From contig UCAU01000045.1 of NCBI GenBank assembly GCA_900470445.1, forward strand, positions 27,571 through 91,570: a stretch of 64,000 bases of DNA. Reading direction: 5' to 3'. The notes below the pieces were generated by a model. It was given only the letters and a program-made list of their open reading frames with translations. It ran no database searches and was not told the origin of the DNA. Source of the DNA: Hyphomicrobiales bacterium (GTDB lineage: Bacteria; Pseudomonadota; Alphaproteobacteria; Rhizobiales; Devosiaceae). Positions 17,603-26,196 of the stretch are shown here, one piece after another. Numbering within the stretch: the stretch's first letter is position 1; every line of letters starts with the position of its first letter. The translations under genes and the position numbers were made by a program.

Positions 17603-17716
17603 ATGTGGTATTTTTCCTGGATTCTCGGGGTCGGCCTCGCCTGTAGTTTCGCCATTCTCAATGCCATGTGGTTCGAGATGCGCGAGGACCGGCATGGTGC
17701 AAAAGCAAAGCGCTGA
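17603..17716 (+). CDS. cydX: cytochrome bd accessory subunit CydX
   Basis: A 37-residue single-helix protein that begins MWYFSWILGVGLACSFAIL and continues with N-A-M-W-F-E, the classic CydX pattern (M-W-Y-F-x-W-x-L-G, then hydrophobic helix, then a charged tail). It lies nine bases behind cydB with an AGGAG site at 17592-17596. CydX packs against CydA near the haems and is needed for stable, active cytochrome bd. Its size and place make the call nearly certain even though the gene is very short. Confidence 0.92.
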   Translation: MWYFSWILGVGLACSFAILNAMWFEMREDRHGAKAKR

Positions 17717-18027
17717 CTTTTGACGGCAGGGGCCATCGGGGCTTACCTGCCGCCACTATGTTCTTGCCGATGACAGCTGCTGCGGTATCGCAGCCGTGCT
17801 TTCGCTCGAACAGCGGACCGCCATGCGCCAGTTCAGCGCAGGCGATGAAGCGGATACACAGCGCACCTGAAGGTCCATCGTCACCGGACCGCCCTTCCAC
17901 TTTGGCGCGTAAAGATCATCGCGCTATCTACCTCGCTATGATGTCGAGCTTGACACCTTGTCGGCTGGTAAGGGCGATAGCATGAAAACACAGCCGGCAT
18001 TCACGACGCGTGTTTCGCCTCACTGCC
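17717..18027. other. gap between convergent cydX and GH130 genes
   Basis: No supportable gene is seen on either strand in this 310-base stretch and no clear rho-independent terminator was found, although two convergent operons end here. Confidence 0.4.
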
Positions 18028-19329
18028 TCAGGACACCGGGCTCATGGCGCCCAGCAACGCTTCGATCTTGATGGTGGCGAAATTGGAGAATGTGTCCGAT
18101 ACGGCATAGGGCAGAATGATGCGGCTGCCGTGCCGGATAGCGCCGCAGGTATAGACGACATTGGGCACATAGCCTTCGCGCTGGGACGGATCAGGATGAA
18201 CCAGCGGCTCGCGGGAGCGGGCAATGACCTTGCTCGGATCAGCCTTGTCGAGCAGCGCCGCCCCAATGGCATAGCGGCGCACCGGACCGACGCCGTGGGT
18301 GAAGAGCAGCCAGCCCTCATCCAGCTCGATGGGCGATCCGCAATTGCCGATCTGCACGAATTCCCAAGGCCATTGCGGCCTGAGGATTGGCTTGCCACCA
18401 TCCCAGGTCAGCAGATCGTCGGAATAAATGAGATAGAGGTTTTCATTGTCCTGCCGACCGATCATGGCGTAGCGGCCATCGATCTTGCGGGGGAACAAGG
18501 CCATGCCCTTGTTGCGGGCGGCGCTGCCCTTGAGCGGGGTCATGCGGAAGCTCAGAAAATCCTGCGTCTCGATGAGCTCGGAGCGGATGCCGCGGCCGTC
18601 ATAGGCGGTGTAGGTGGCGTAATAAGTGCGCTCGCCCTCATCCTCGAACAATACAAAGCGGGCATCCTCGATGCCGTTGGATTGCGCAGCGGTGACCGGG
18701 AACAACACGCGTTCGCTGATGTCCTGGGTATCGAACACGACGTCGACCGGTCCATCGACCTGCGGGTCGAAATTGTCGGGCAGTTTGGCCGTTGCCGCCA
18801 ACCGTGCGGTGGGGTCGATGGAGACGGCGCCATCCTTGGAAAGCGTGCCGGCCCGGAAGGTCAGCGAGGAAACATGCCCCTCCCCCACCGCCCGCAGGCT
18901 GAGTACGAAGCGCAGGCCGCCGGGCGGGGCCAGCGACTGGTCGGGATGCGGGACGATGCTGGGATTGAACAAAGCCGAGGCTTCGAAAGAATATTCGTTG
19001 AGAAAATAGGCACCGACCAGCTGGCTTTGCAGTTTGGTGAAGGGCGCATGATCAAACAGCGCCTCCTCCATTTCCGCCGCGCGGGTTTCAAAACTGCGCA
19101 GCAGATTGCGATGCCGGCCCTGAAAATTCTCCAGCACGTCGGCCAATTGGCTCGCTACGGTCGCGTCGTCCAGAGCCAGGACCCGGTCGACAATATGGTT
19201 GGCGCGGGTCTTGTCGGTCGGCTTGAAATCCTTGGGCTCGGTGGCCGGCTTGAAGGGCCGCACGATGACCCGGGCGGGATCAGGACGGAGATAAAGGGCC
19301 TGCCGGTTCAGGAATGTTGCTTGCGACAA
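18028..19329 (-). CDS. glycoside hydrolase family 130 (mannoside phosphorylase-like) protein
   Basis: A protein of about 433 residues. The frame is open to 19590, but that extension lies in the upstream glycosyltransferase gene and is compositionally unlike protein. The TTG at 19329 is proposed because GAGG precedes it by five bases, giving a 50-base overlap with the upstream gene. Typical GH130 features are 'ALFNPSIVPHPDQ', 'GIEDARFVLFEDEG', 'KGMALFPRKIDGRYAMIGR', 'IGNCGSPIELDEGWLLFTHGVG' and 'YVPNVVYTCG'. GH130 enzymes are phosphorylases or hydrolases acting on beta-mannosides. Its neighbours, a GT4 protein and a mannose-6-phosphate isomerase, support a mannoside pathway, but whether it makes or breaks the linkage cannot be told. 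Confidence 0.82.
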   Translation of the reverse strand: MSQATFLNRQALYLRPDPARVIVRPFKPATEPKDFKPTDKTRANHIVDRVLALDDATVASQLADVLENFQGRHRNLLRSFETRAAEMEEALFDHAPFTKLQSQLVGAYFLNEYSFEASALFNPSIVPHPDQSLAPPGGLRFVLSLRAVGEGHVSSLTFRAGTLSKDGAVSIDPTARLAATAKLPDNFDPQVDGPVDVVFDTQDISERVLFPVTAAQSNGIEDARFVLFEDEGERTYYATYTAYDGRGIRSELIETQDFLSFRMTPLKGSAARNKGMALFPRKIDGRYAMIGRQDNENLYLIYSDDLLTWDGGKPILRPQWPWEFVQIGNCGSPIELDEGWLLFTHGVGPVRRYAIGAALLDKADPSKVIARSREPLVHPDPSQREGYVPNVVYTCGAIRHGSRIILPYAVSDTFSNFATIKIEALLGAMSPVS

Positions 19330-21628
19330 GGCGACCTCGAAATTGTGGTTTTGGGAAAGACTGGATATCGCTGCGGTGCAGCGGCTGCGAGCGGTCGGGC
19401 ACGAGCGCGACACGCTCGAACTGGCGCATATCGGCCAGGCTGAGCAGGTAGGAGACGACGGATTCCCCACCCCGATTTTCGTTGCGGCGGTCGGGATGCA
19501 GGCCATCCCGGCATGAGCCGGTTTCCGGATCGACCAATGGCAGGCCCAGATCATTGCTGCCCAGGAACCAGGCAAAGGCCCGGCTGGCATAGTCGCGCCA
19601 GCGCGGCTGGGCGGTCATGCGCCAGGCGGCGAGGCAGGCGGCGATGGTTGCAGCGGCTTCCACCGGCTGCTGATCGAAGGGTTTGGGCGGCAGGCGGATA
19701 TCGGAAAAGCCGGTGCTGCCCACCGGGCGGAACTGGCCGCTGGGGCTGGTCTGGCGGGCCATGAGCCAGCCGAGCATGCGCAATCCAGCAACGCCATAGG
19801 CCTCGCTGGCCGTGGCGCGCCCGGCCAGGATCAGCGCCTCGCAGAGGCGTGCATTGTCGTAGGAAAGACCTTCTTCGAGCCAGACCCAGTCGGGCGTTTC
19901 CACCTTTTGCAGCAGGGCAACGAGGCGGTCGGCGAGCACCAGCCGCAGCCGGGCGGCGAACGTGTCATTGGCCGTAACGGCGCAATAGGCATGCAGGCCC
20001 AGCAGGGTGAACGCCCAGGCGCGGGGAGAGGCAAAGTTTTCGACGACGGGCAGCGCCTGGGCAAAGAGTGCGGAGGCCCATTGCCGCCGCGATGCCGAAG
20101 CGCCGCTACGGGCGGCAACGCCCAAGGCCCATAGGGTGCGGCCGTGGCTATCCTCTGAGCCTTGTGCTTCCAGCCAGCGGCGGTCAAAGCTCATGAAGTT
20201 GCGGAAGCGGCCGCTATCGGGGTTGAAAGCGTGTTGCACGAAGGCGGCATAGGCCGATGTGAGCCGGTCGGGCAGGCTTTCGCGGCCATCGACGTCGAGC
20301 ACGCTGGCCAGCAACAGGCCGCGCGCATTGTCATCGACGCAATAGCCATGGGCGCGGTCGGGCACGCAGTGAACGGCGTGCTGGAACAGCCCGGTGCCAT
20401 CGCTCATGGCCTCCAGATGATCGAGCGCCATGGCCGGTAGCTTGGGTGTTTGCTGGCCGCGAAGCAGGTTATGCGCACGCTTCGGCGCACTCGCCTCTTC
20501 CAGCACGGAGACATAGCGCTCGGCCGTGCGCTCCCAGGTCATGTGGCGGCTATCCGCATAGGCGCGCCGGCGCATGGCCTGGCGCCGGGGCTCGTCATTC
20601 AGCAGTCCGGCTATTGCCTGGCCGGTGGCATTGGCATCGCCGAAGGGCACCAGGATACCCTTCTCGCCATCGAGCAGCTCTTGCGCGTGCCAATAAGGTG
20701 TCGAAACCACCGCATTGCCCAGGCCAAAACTGTAGGCCAGCGTGCCCGAAGTCATCTGCGCCTGGTTGAGATAGGGCGTCACATAGACATCGCACATGGC
20801 GATATATTGCAGCAGCGTGGGCCGATCGACGAACTGGTCGAGAAACACAACATGCTCGCCAATGCCCAGCTCCGCGGCACGGGCCTGCAGGCTTTCGCGA
20901 TAGGCCTCGCCCCGGTCGCGCACCAGGTTGGGGTGTGTCGCGCCCAGCACGACATAGATGGCATCGGGCCGGCTTTTGAGCACCAGCGGCATGGCGTCGA
21001 TCATCACCTCGATGCCCTTATTGGGCGAGAGCAGGCCAAAGGTGAGGATGACGGTTTTGCCGGCATAGCCCAGGCTCAGCTTGGCCGCATCGGGCTCGAC
21101 AAAGGCGAAGTCGGGAATGCCGTGGGGGATCACCTCGATCTTGGCGGCATTGGCGCCGTCGATGGCGAGCAGCAGCTCACGACCCTTTTCGGCCATGACG
21201 ACGACGCGCGCCGACATGGCCACGATGCGCTCCAACACACGCCGTTGGGCAACGCTGGGTTCCGCCAAAACGGTGTGCAACGTGGTCACCACCGGTACGG
21301 TGAGCCGATCGAGCAGGTCCAGGATATATTCGCCGGCCTCGCCGCCGAAGATGCCGAATTCGTGCTGTAGCGAGACCGCGTCGAAGCCGCCCCTATTGAT
21401 GAATTCGGCGGCCCGCACATAGTCCTCGAGCCGGTCTTGCTCGACCTCGAAGGTCACAACCTTGGGGTAGGTATAGCTGCGGCCGGCATCGGTCATGGCG
21501 ATGATTGCCGTTTCGAGCGGCAAGGGCGAGGCGGCGACGGCCTGCTGCAAATCGGTGGTGAAGGTGGCAATGCCACAACGGCGCGGCAGGGAATTGCCGA
21601 TAAAGGCGATGCGCTTGATGCGTGTCAT
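19280..21628 (-). CDS. two-domain protein: GT4 glycosyltransferase plus C-terminal helical domain
   Basis: A 782-residue protein. Residues about 1-380 are a GT-B fold GT4 glycosyltransferase: 'GNSLPRRCGIATFTTDL' near the start, 'VSLQHEFGIFGGEAGEYIL', 'ILTFGLLSPNKGIEVMIDA' and 'YVTPYLNQAQMTSGTLAY'. Residues about 390-760 are helical, with 'GYCVDDNARGLLLAS', 'DSHGRTLWALG', 'SYDNARLCEALI' and 'YASRAFAWFLG', like the (alpha/alpha)6 barrels seen in carbohydrate enzymes. The gene overlaps the ManA-like gene by four bases and the GH130 gene follows. Together they suggest synthesis or turnover of a mannose-containing glycan. Donor and acceptor are not known. Confidence 0.8.
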   Translation of the reverse strand: MTRIKRIAFIGNSLPRRCGIATFTTDLQQAVAASPLPLETAIIAMTDAGRSYTYPKVVTFEVEQDRLEDYVRAAEFINRGGFDAVSLQHEFGIFGGEAGEYILDLLDRLTVPVVTTLHTVLAEPSVAQRRVLERIVAMSARVVVMAEKGRELLLAIDGANAAKIEVIPHGIPDFAFVEPDAAKLSLGYAGKTVILTFGLLSPNKGIEVMIDAMPLVLKSRPDAIYVVLGATHPNLVRDRGEAYRESLQARAAELGIGEHVVFLDQFVDRPTLLQYIAMCDVYVTPYLNQAQMTSGTLAYSFGLGNAVVSTPYWHAQELLDGEKGILVPFGDANATGQAIAGLLNDEPRRQAMRRRAYADSRHMTWERTAERYVSVLEEASAPKRAHNLLRGQQTPKLPAMALDHLEAMSDGTGLFQHAVHCVPDRAHGYCVDDNARGLLLASVLDVDGRESLPDRLTSAYAAFVQHAFNPDSGRFRNFMSFDRRWLEAQGSEDSHGRTLWALGVAARSGASASRRQWASALFAQALPVVENFASPRAWAFTLLGLHAYCAVTANDTFAARLRLVLADRLVALLQKVETPDWVWLEEGLSYDNARLCEALILAGRATASEAYGVAGLRMLGWLMARQTSPSGQFRPVGSTGFSDIRLPPKPFDQQPVEAAATIAACLAAWRMTAQPRWRDYASRAFAWFLGSNDLGLPLVDPETGSCRDGLHPDRRNENRGGESVVSYLLSLADMRQFERVALVPDRSQPLHRSDIQSFPKPQFRGRLVASNIPEPAGPLSPS

Positions 21629-22524
21629 GCCGACACCTCCAAATGGGTTGCGGCTTCGAGAAGGCCCGCGGCCACATCGGGGCCGGGATAGGCCACAAGG
21701 ACGATAGCGCCTGCGGGGCCGGAGGCCAGTTCGGTGCGGCCGGCGGACATGAGGGCGACTTCCCCGACATCGAGATCGACACCGCCCAAAGCCAGCCTGC
21801 CGGATATGGCCATGATCCAGGCCTCGCCCGAAGCGGTCATGCGTTGGCTGGATGCGGGGGGCAGAGTGAGGCGTTCGAGGACAAAAAACTCATTAGCGAC
21901 CAGAACCTTGCGAGCCTCGCTCAGCGTGCTGGCGGGCGCCTGCGGGGCGGGCGGATTTGCGTCTGCCACGGCAATGGCATTGTCGAGATGCAGTTCACGA
22001 TCCCGGCCATAGTCGAACATGCGGAATGTGGCGTCGCTGCGCTGCTGGATTTCGGCAATCACGAGGCCCGGGCCGATGGCGTGGATGGTGCCGGCCGGCA
22101 CGTAAATGACCTCACCCGCCGTCACGTCACGCCAGCCGATCAGCTTGGCGACCGAGCCATCAAGGATCGCCGCGCGCAGCTCTGCACGCGTCAGTGTACG
22201 CTTAAGTCCGATTGCGACCTGTGCGCCGCGCCGGGCCGAAAGGATATACCAAGCCTCGGACTTGCCATTGGGCAAGCCGATGGATTGAGCGAAGGCGTCA
22301 TCGGGATGCACCTGCACCGAAAGGCGCTGTTCGGTGAACAGCAGCTTGAGCAACAGGGCCGGCGCCTCAGCATTTCCGTCGGCCGGCTCGTACCACAGCT
22401 CGCCCACCGGCTCGCCGCGTACAATTATGTTGCTCCAGGGCAGCAGGTGGCGGCTGCCCCAGGGCTTGCGGACAATGTCGATGCGGGCGCGCTGGGCCCG
22501 GCCGACAGCTGGTACAGCGGGCAA
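21625..22524 (-). CDS. manA: class I mannose-6-phosphate isomerase
   Basis: A protein of about 299 residues of the short (Bacillus GmuF-like) ManA type. The zinc-site region 'RLSVQVHPDDAFAQ' is followed by 'GKSEAWYIL', 'GEVIYVPAGTIHAIG' and 'IAEIQQRSDATFRMFDYGR', then a C-terminal cupin lobe. It would interconvert mannose-6-P and fructose-6-P and so feed GDP-mannose or use released mannose. The start is uncertain: the frame begins with TTG at 22524 and no better codon stands nearby. It opens the three-gene cluster with the GT4 and GH130 genes. Confidence 0.82.
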   Translation of the reverse strand: MPAVPAVGRAQRARIDIVRKPWGSRHLLPWSNIIVRGEPVGELWYEPADGNAEAPALLLKLLFTEQRLSVQVHPDDAFAQSIGLPNGKSEAWYILSARRGAQVAIGLKRTLTRAELRAAILDGSVAKLIGWRDVTAGEVIYVPAGTIHAIGPGLVIAEIQQRSDATFRMFDYGRDRELHLDNAIAVADANPPAPQAPASTLSEARKVLVANEFFVLERLTLPPASSQRMTASGEAWIMAISGRLALGGVDLDVGEVALMSAGRTELASGPAGAIVLVAYPGPDVAAGLLEAATHLEVSA

Positions 22525-22562
22525 CCCTGTCGCGGGCGGCCTGGCTGGCAGCGTGGAGAGTG

Positions 22563-22691
22563 TCAGTGTTTCGCCTTCGGCGCAGAGATCGCTGCGACCG
22601 TCCCCTTCACTGCCGTGGTCTCGACGGCCGGGAGCTTTACGGCCTTTGGTTTCTTGGCTTCGCGATTGCCGTTTTTCCGGTCTTTTGACAT
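22563..22691 (-). CDS. small basic protein of rhizobial type, function unknown
   Basis: A 42-residue, Lys- and Ala-rich frame starting MSKDRKNGNREAKKPKAVK and ending in Lys-Ala-Lys-His. GAGGAAA lies eight bases before the ATG. Small proteins opening with M-S-K-D-R-K-x-G-N-R-E and a K-K-P-K run occur widely in Hyphomicrobiales genomes and are mostly annotated as hypothetical. It sits just upstream of manA on the same strand. Confidence 0.6.
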   Translation of the reverse strand: MSKDRKNGNREAKKPKAVKLPAVETTAVKGTVAAISAPKAKH

Positions 22692-22718
22692 GGCTATTTC
22701 CTCGGTTTGATTGCAGGT

Positions 22719-22952
22719 CTATTCGAACAGGCCGGGCGGAAGTCGCCCGATTTCGAGCAACACGATGGGCGTGTCATAGGCGTCGGTTTCGATGTCGACT
22801 TCCTGGGAGAAGGCAACCACCCCGGCGCGGATCGGACCGAGCCGTTCGGCGGTCGCGATTGCCGATTCTTCGGTTTTGCAGGGCCTCACGACATCCGCGA
22901 CGAGCTTGGAGCCCTTAAGGGTGAACCCCTGGACAAGATAGGCAGTCGTCAT
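22719..22952 (-). CDS. small conserved hypothetical protein
   Basis: A 77-residue protein starting MTTAYLVQGFTLKGSKLVA; the ATG at 22952 is preferred to one 11 codons upstream because AAGGAG lies six bases before it. It shows an alternating beta-alpha-beta pattern with 'EESAIATAERLG' as the helix and 'PIVLLEIGRLPP' as the last strand. No family name is recognised, and no catalytic residues stand out. Confidence 0.55.
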   Translation of the reverse strand: MTTAYLVQGFTLKGSKLVADVVRPCKTEESAIATAERLGPIRAGVVAFSQEVDIETDAYDTPIVLLEIGRLPPGLFE

Positions 22953-23008
22953 TTTGGCTCCTTGAGAGCGTGATAGGCTAAGCATTGGGTCGAGCGTTGC
23001 AGGGGCCT

Positions 23009-23158
23009 CTAGGCGATGACCACCCAGCCGCCGGCCAGGAGCAAAATGCCCAGTACCAGCATGAAGCCGGAAGCGAAGGCTATCGGGCGCCCATAGCTGA
23101 TGGCTGGGCGAGAAATGGTTACAGCCCTGCTCTTGGCCGGCGGCAGTTCAACCGGCAT
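23009..23158 (-). CDS. small single-pass membrane protein
   Basis: A 49-residue protein with a short basic/Pro-rich N-terminus and one membrane helix at the C-terminal end (FASGFMLVLGILLLAGGWVV). Its ATG overlaps the stop of the upstream small gene by 11 bases, so the two are probably translated together. Function is unknown. Confidence 0.5.
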   Translation of the reverse strand: MPVELPPAKSRAVTISRPAISYGRPIAFASGFMLVLGILLLAGGWVVIA

Positions 23159-23411
23159 GGCTGGAGCTGGGCAGCACCTCAGTCGCTTTGGTCGCATCAC
23201 CATCGATAAGCGTGCCGATGAGGCGCACTAGGCTCTGCTTTTCGGGCCCAAGACCGCCAGCCCGCAGGAAATCGAGCAATTCGGCATCGCTGGTCGCGCC
23301 GCCCGAGGGCTCGTTGGCCCGGTGGCGCACCACGACACGCCCATCGATCCGCACCAGGGTCCAGCGGTCGCCATTGCTGCTTTTGTAAATGTCTCGGCTG
23401 TTCTGAGTCAT
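23148..23411 (-). CDS. small conserved hypothetical protein
   Basis: An 87-residue protein beginning MTQNSRDIYKSSNGDRWTL, with 'RVVVRHRANEPSGG' and 'TSDAELLDFLRAGGLGPEKQSLVRLIG' downstream. The pattern 'S-N-G-D-R-W-x-L' followed by a strand and then a D-x-E-L-L-D-F-L helix recurs in small alphaproteobacterial proteins of unknown function. It follows the response regulator gene closely and overlaps the next small membrane-protein gene. Confidence 0.6.
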   Translation of the reverse strand: MTQNSRDIYKSSNGDRWTLVRIDGRVVVRHRANEPSGGATSDAELLDFLRAGGLGPEKQSLVRLIGTLIDGDATKATEVLPSSSHAG

Positions 23412-23425
23412 TGCGGAGGCCTTTC

Positions 23426-23818
23426 TCAGGCTTGGGACTTCTGGTCGGCACGAATGCGAAGAATGGCACTTTTGAGCGCCGCCACCGAAAACGGCTTCGC
23501 CAAGACGGTCTGGCGCCTGTGCCGGGACGGCAGCACGCCGATATCGTGGCAGGAGGTGAAGATGAACGGGATCGCCGCATCATCCAGCGCATTAGCAACA
23601 CGGAACTCGGGACCAGATTGGTTCAACGAGCATTCCACCAGTGCCATTTGTGGAACAAAGGTCTTGATAGCCAGGAGCGCCTGCTCGGCAGTGGCAGAGG
23701 TCACTGACATCCGGCAGCCCAACTCGGCTGCGAAATCTTCCAGGAGAATGGCAATCAGCGTCTCATCTTCGACGATGAGAAGGCGAATATCGGACAATAA
23801 GCTTCTGGTTCGAGCCAT
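23426..23818 (-). CDS. single-domain response regulator with Glu at the phospho-acceptor site
   Basis: A 130-residue CheY-like receiver domain with no output domain. The acidic pocket is Glu17-Asp18 in 'LLIVEDE', and the conserved Lys is in 'TVLAKPFSVAAL'. At the phospho-acceptor position the strand reads 'MALVECSL', so Glu62 stands where Asp is expected (usual form: L-A-L-V-D-V-x-L). Such a change blocks phosphorylation and in some regulators imitates the phosphorylated state. It lies just before two small genes of unknown function on the same strand. No kinase gene is nearby. Confidence 0.82.
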   Translation of the reverse strand: MARTRSLLSDIRLLIVEDETLIAILLEDFAAELGCRMSVTSATAEQALLAIKTFVPQMALVECSLNQSGPEFRVANALDDAAIPFIFTSCHDIGVLPSRHRRQTVLAKPFSVAALKSAILRIRADQKSQA

Positions 23819-24314
23819 CTGCTCCTCCGTTGCGGAAGAGCGATCAAGGTTCTCTTAATCGGAAACGCCCGTGGCCTTGCTTCCGATAGCCTCACTGTGC
23901 GCCTTGCGGAGGCACATAGCAAATGACTTCGCAAATCGGTCGGCTCATAGGCCGGACGTATCGATGGGCGTGCACCCGAGTTCGCCTGTCTTGCCTTACA
24001 ATTAGTTTGTGCCCCGTCTGGCCAAAGCAATCCCAGGTGCCGCCCAGCGCGGGGATTTCGGCGTCGGCGTTGCTCCCCGAAAGCTTCGCTGGGTATCGCA
24101 GATACATTTTTGGCCAAGAGTGACAGTCTGGGTTGTGTTCTCGCCCAGTTTCGGCTAGCTGAATAATCAGTCGTATACGTGCGGGTTAGGTGACGAAGTT
24201 CGTTCCTCAACCGTTGGGTTCATGTTCGCCGGTGGTGATCGTGGAGTGAAAAAGAGCCTAGATTGACACCGTGAGTGAGGGATATTCGGTTCCTTGCAAT
24301 ATCGCACACAAGAT
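23819..24314. other. gene-free stretch before tRNA-Arg
   Basis: Only weak short frames occur here. A 71-codon minus-strand frame at 23892-24107 has no recognised family and no clear ribosome-binding site, so it is not called as a gene. Promoters for the response regulator gene and the tRNA are expected but no strong consensus was recognised. Confidence 0.35.
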
Positions 24315-24391
<77 letters not shown>

Positions 24392-24924
24392 TCCCTTTTT
24401 CACCGGATAAAATTTGCCCTAACACCTTGAAAGGTAAGGCCAAATTTGGTGTTCTAATCCTCATTTCGCTGATAGGTCAATGGTCCTGAAAATGCCAGTT
24501 TAAGCACGGCTTGACGGCTTTCAACTTGACCGGATTCCCAAAGTTTCCAGGGGCTTGCGAGGAACATTAGGGAGTTTCTAAGTGCATCGTCGAAGGTGCG
24601 GGCGGGGGCCGGAAGTTGCGAGCTTCTCAGCGACTGCCAGCTTGTCAGCTTCCAGTTTGCGAAAGCGAGCTTCGTAGGCATTAATAACGCTCACAACGTC
24701 GGTCTCAACGATCCGATCAAGTAACTGCGATGCCTGGCGCTCGATCTTGATCAGCTCTGCACCCAAGGCAGCCTTCTGTGCCGCGCCTTGCGACAAACGA
24801 TGCTCCCAAATATCTTTGAACATGAGAGACGCGGCCCTGAATAAGGATTCGCTTGGAACAAGCTTCCGCAAGAGTTGATCGAATTTCGTGTGGAGCTTCT
24901 CCGCCGGAATGGATTTGCCGTATG
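24392..24924 (-). pseudogene. relic of a large serine recombinase (C-terminal part)
   Basis: Minus-strand pieces in several frames match the C-terminal region of a serine site-specific recombinase: 'SIPAEKLHTKFDQLLRKLV', 'MFKDIWEHRL', 'ELIKIERQASQLLDRIVET', then after a frame change 'FDDALRNSLMFLASPWKLWES' in part, and finally '[12 protein letters not shown]' in a third frame. The last piece reads on through the antisense of the tRNA gene, as intact members of this group do. The catalytic N-terminus is missing: the relic ends at about 24924, where HsdR-like sequence begins on the other strand. It marks an old integration at the tRNA. Confidence 0.7.
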
Positions 24925-26120
24925 GCCCGCGCCAACCGCGTGAAGGAGGGCAAGAACAACGGCCTGATCGTCGACTATTGCGGCATCTCGAAAAACCTGG
25001 CAAAGCCCTGGCGACGTTGGCCGGGCACACAGGTGACGACACGATGGGCGGTCAAGGGGGGCCGGAGACCGATCCTCTGCACCCTGAAGAGAGCTCTTGG
25101 AAGAACTCTCCGATGCCATCGAGTTTATCGGTGAGCAGCTAGAAGACAATGGCTTCGACCTGGCCATCCTTAAAACCGCAATGGGATTTGCGAGAAATAA
25201 GGCCTTGGTTGATGCCAGGCGGTCAATGTCGATGATGAAAGCCGCAAGAAGTTCGAGATATCGGCGCGCTCGGTTTTCAGGAAGTACAAGGCCTGTCTCA
25301 CCTTCGAAAGCGTGCAGAAACACCGAGCGGACAGCGAAGCCATCGCCTTTCTCTATAATACCCTGGAGGAAGACCGCGATAGCGCAGACACCTCTGAGAT
25401 CATCCAGAAGCTGAACGCCATTGTCAGCGAAGCTATTGATGTAGCCGCGGACCCAGCGGCAGGCGACAAAATATTCGACATCTCGAAAGTCAACTTCGAG
25501 CTGCTCCGTCGGGAGTTTGCCAAGAGCGAACAGAAGCACACGGATGTTCAGGACATGAAGACCGTGATCGAGAACAGGCTTCGCAAGATGCTCGCAGAAA
25601 ATCCGCTTTGCGTCGATTTCCAGGAGCGCTTCGACGACATCGTCCGTGAATACAACAAGGAAAAAGACAAGAACACGATCGAGGCGACGTTCGAGGCCTT
25701 GATGCGGCTCACGGCGGAATGTCAGAGGAAGAAAAGCGTCACGTTGCAGAGGGACTCGATACCGAAGAGCAATTGGCAGTCTTCGACATGCTACTCAAGC
25801 CCGACCTCTCAAAGCCAGAAATTAAGAAGGTCAAGTCAGTCGCCGTTTCGCTTTTGCAAGAGCTTGAGCGGCAAATGCTCGACGTCCAGGGCATATTTGA
25901 CAAGACGGCAACACGCGACCGCTTCCGTCAGTCCATTTACGACTATCTCTATGACGACCGAACTGGCCTGCCTGCCGAGAGCTATAAGCCCCATGACTGG
26001 GAGGAAGTATTCATTGCTGGCAAAATTGGAGTTCGCCCGCAGATGATCTGCAACGCTCCAAAGTCTCTTCTCAATTTCACCGACATGATCCATTGGTCTT
26101 CGCTCAACTCCCGCACTTAA
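24925..26120 (+). pseudogene. hsdR: relic of type I restriction subunit HsdR (C-terminal part)
   Basis: Plus-strand pieces in at least three frames match the C-terminal helical domain of HsdR: 'RANRVKEGKNNGLIVDYCGI' in the first, 'LLEELSDAIEFI'-like and 'QLEDNGFDLAILKT' in a second, 'VQKHRADSEAIAFLYNTL' and 'VNFELLRREFAKS' in the next, and 'EEKRHVAEGLDTEEQLAVFD' with 'DRFRQSIYDYLYDDRTGLP' in the last. The nuclease and motor domains are absent, and no hsdM or hsdS is present. It is therefore a dead remnant with several frameshifts, fused by rearrangement to the serine recombinase relic at 24924/24925. Confidence 0.8.
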
Positions 26121-26196
26121 CAACTTGATATTGATTGTATTTATATTGATGCCACAGCTAAGCGGCGGTAAGAGCCTTTTCTGGCGAGCCGTGGCG

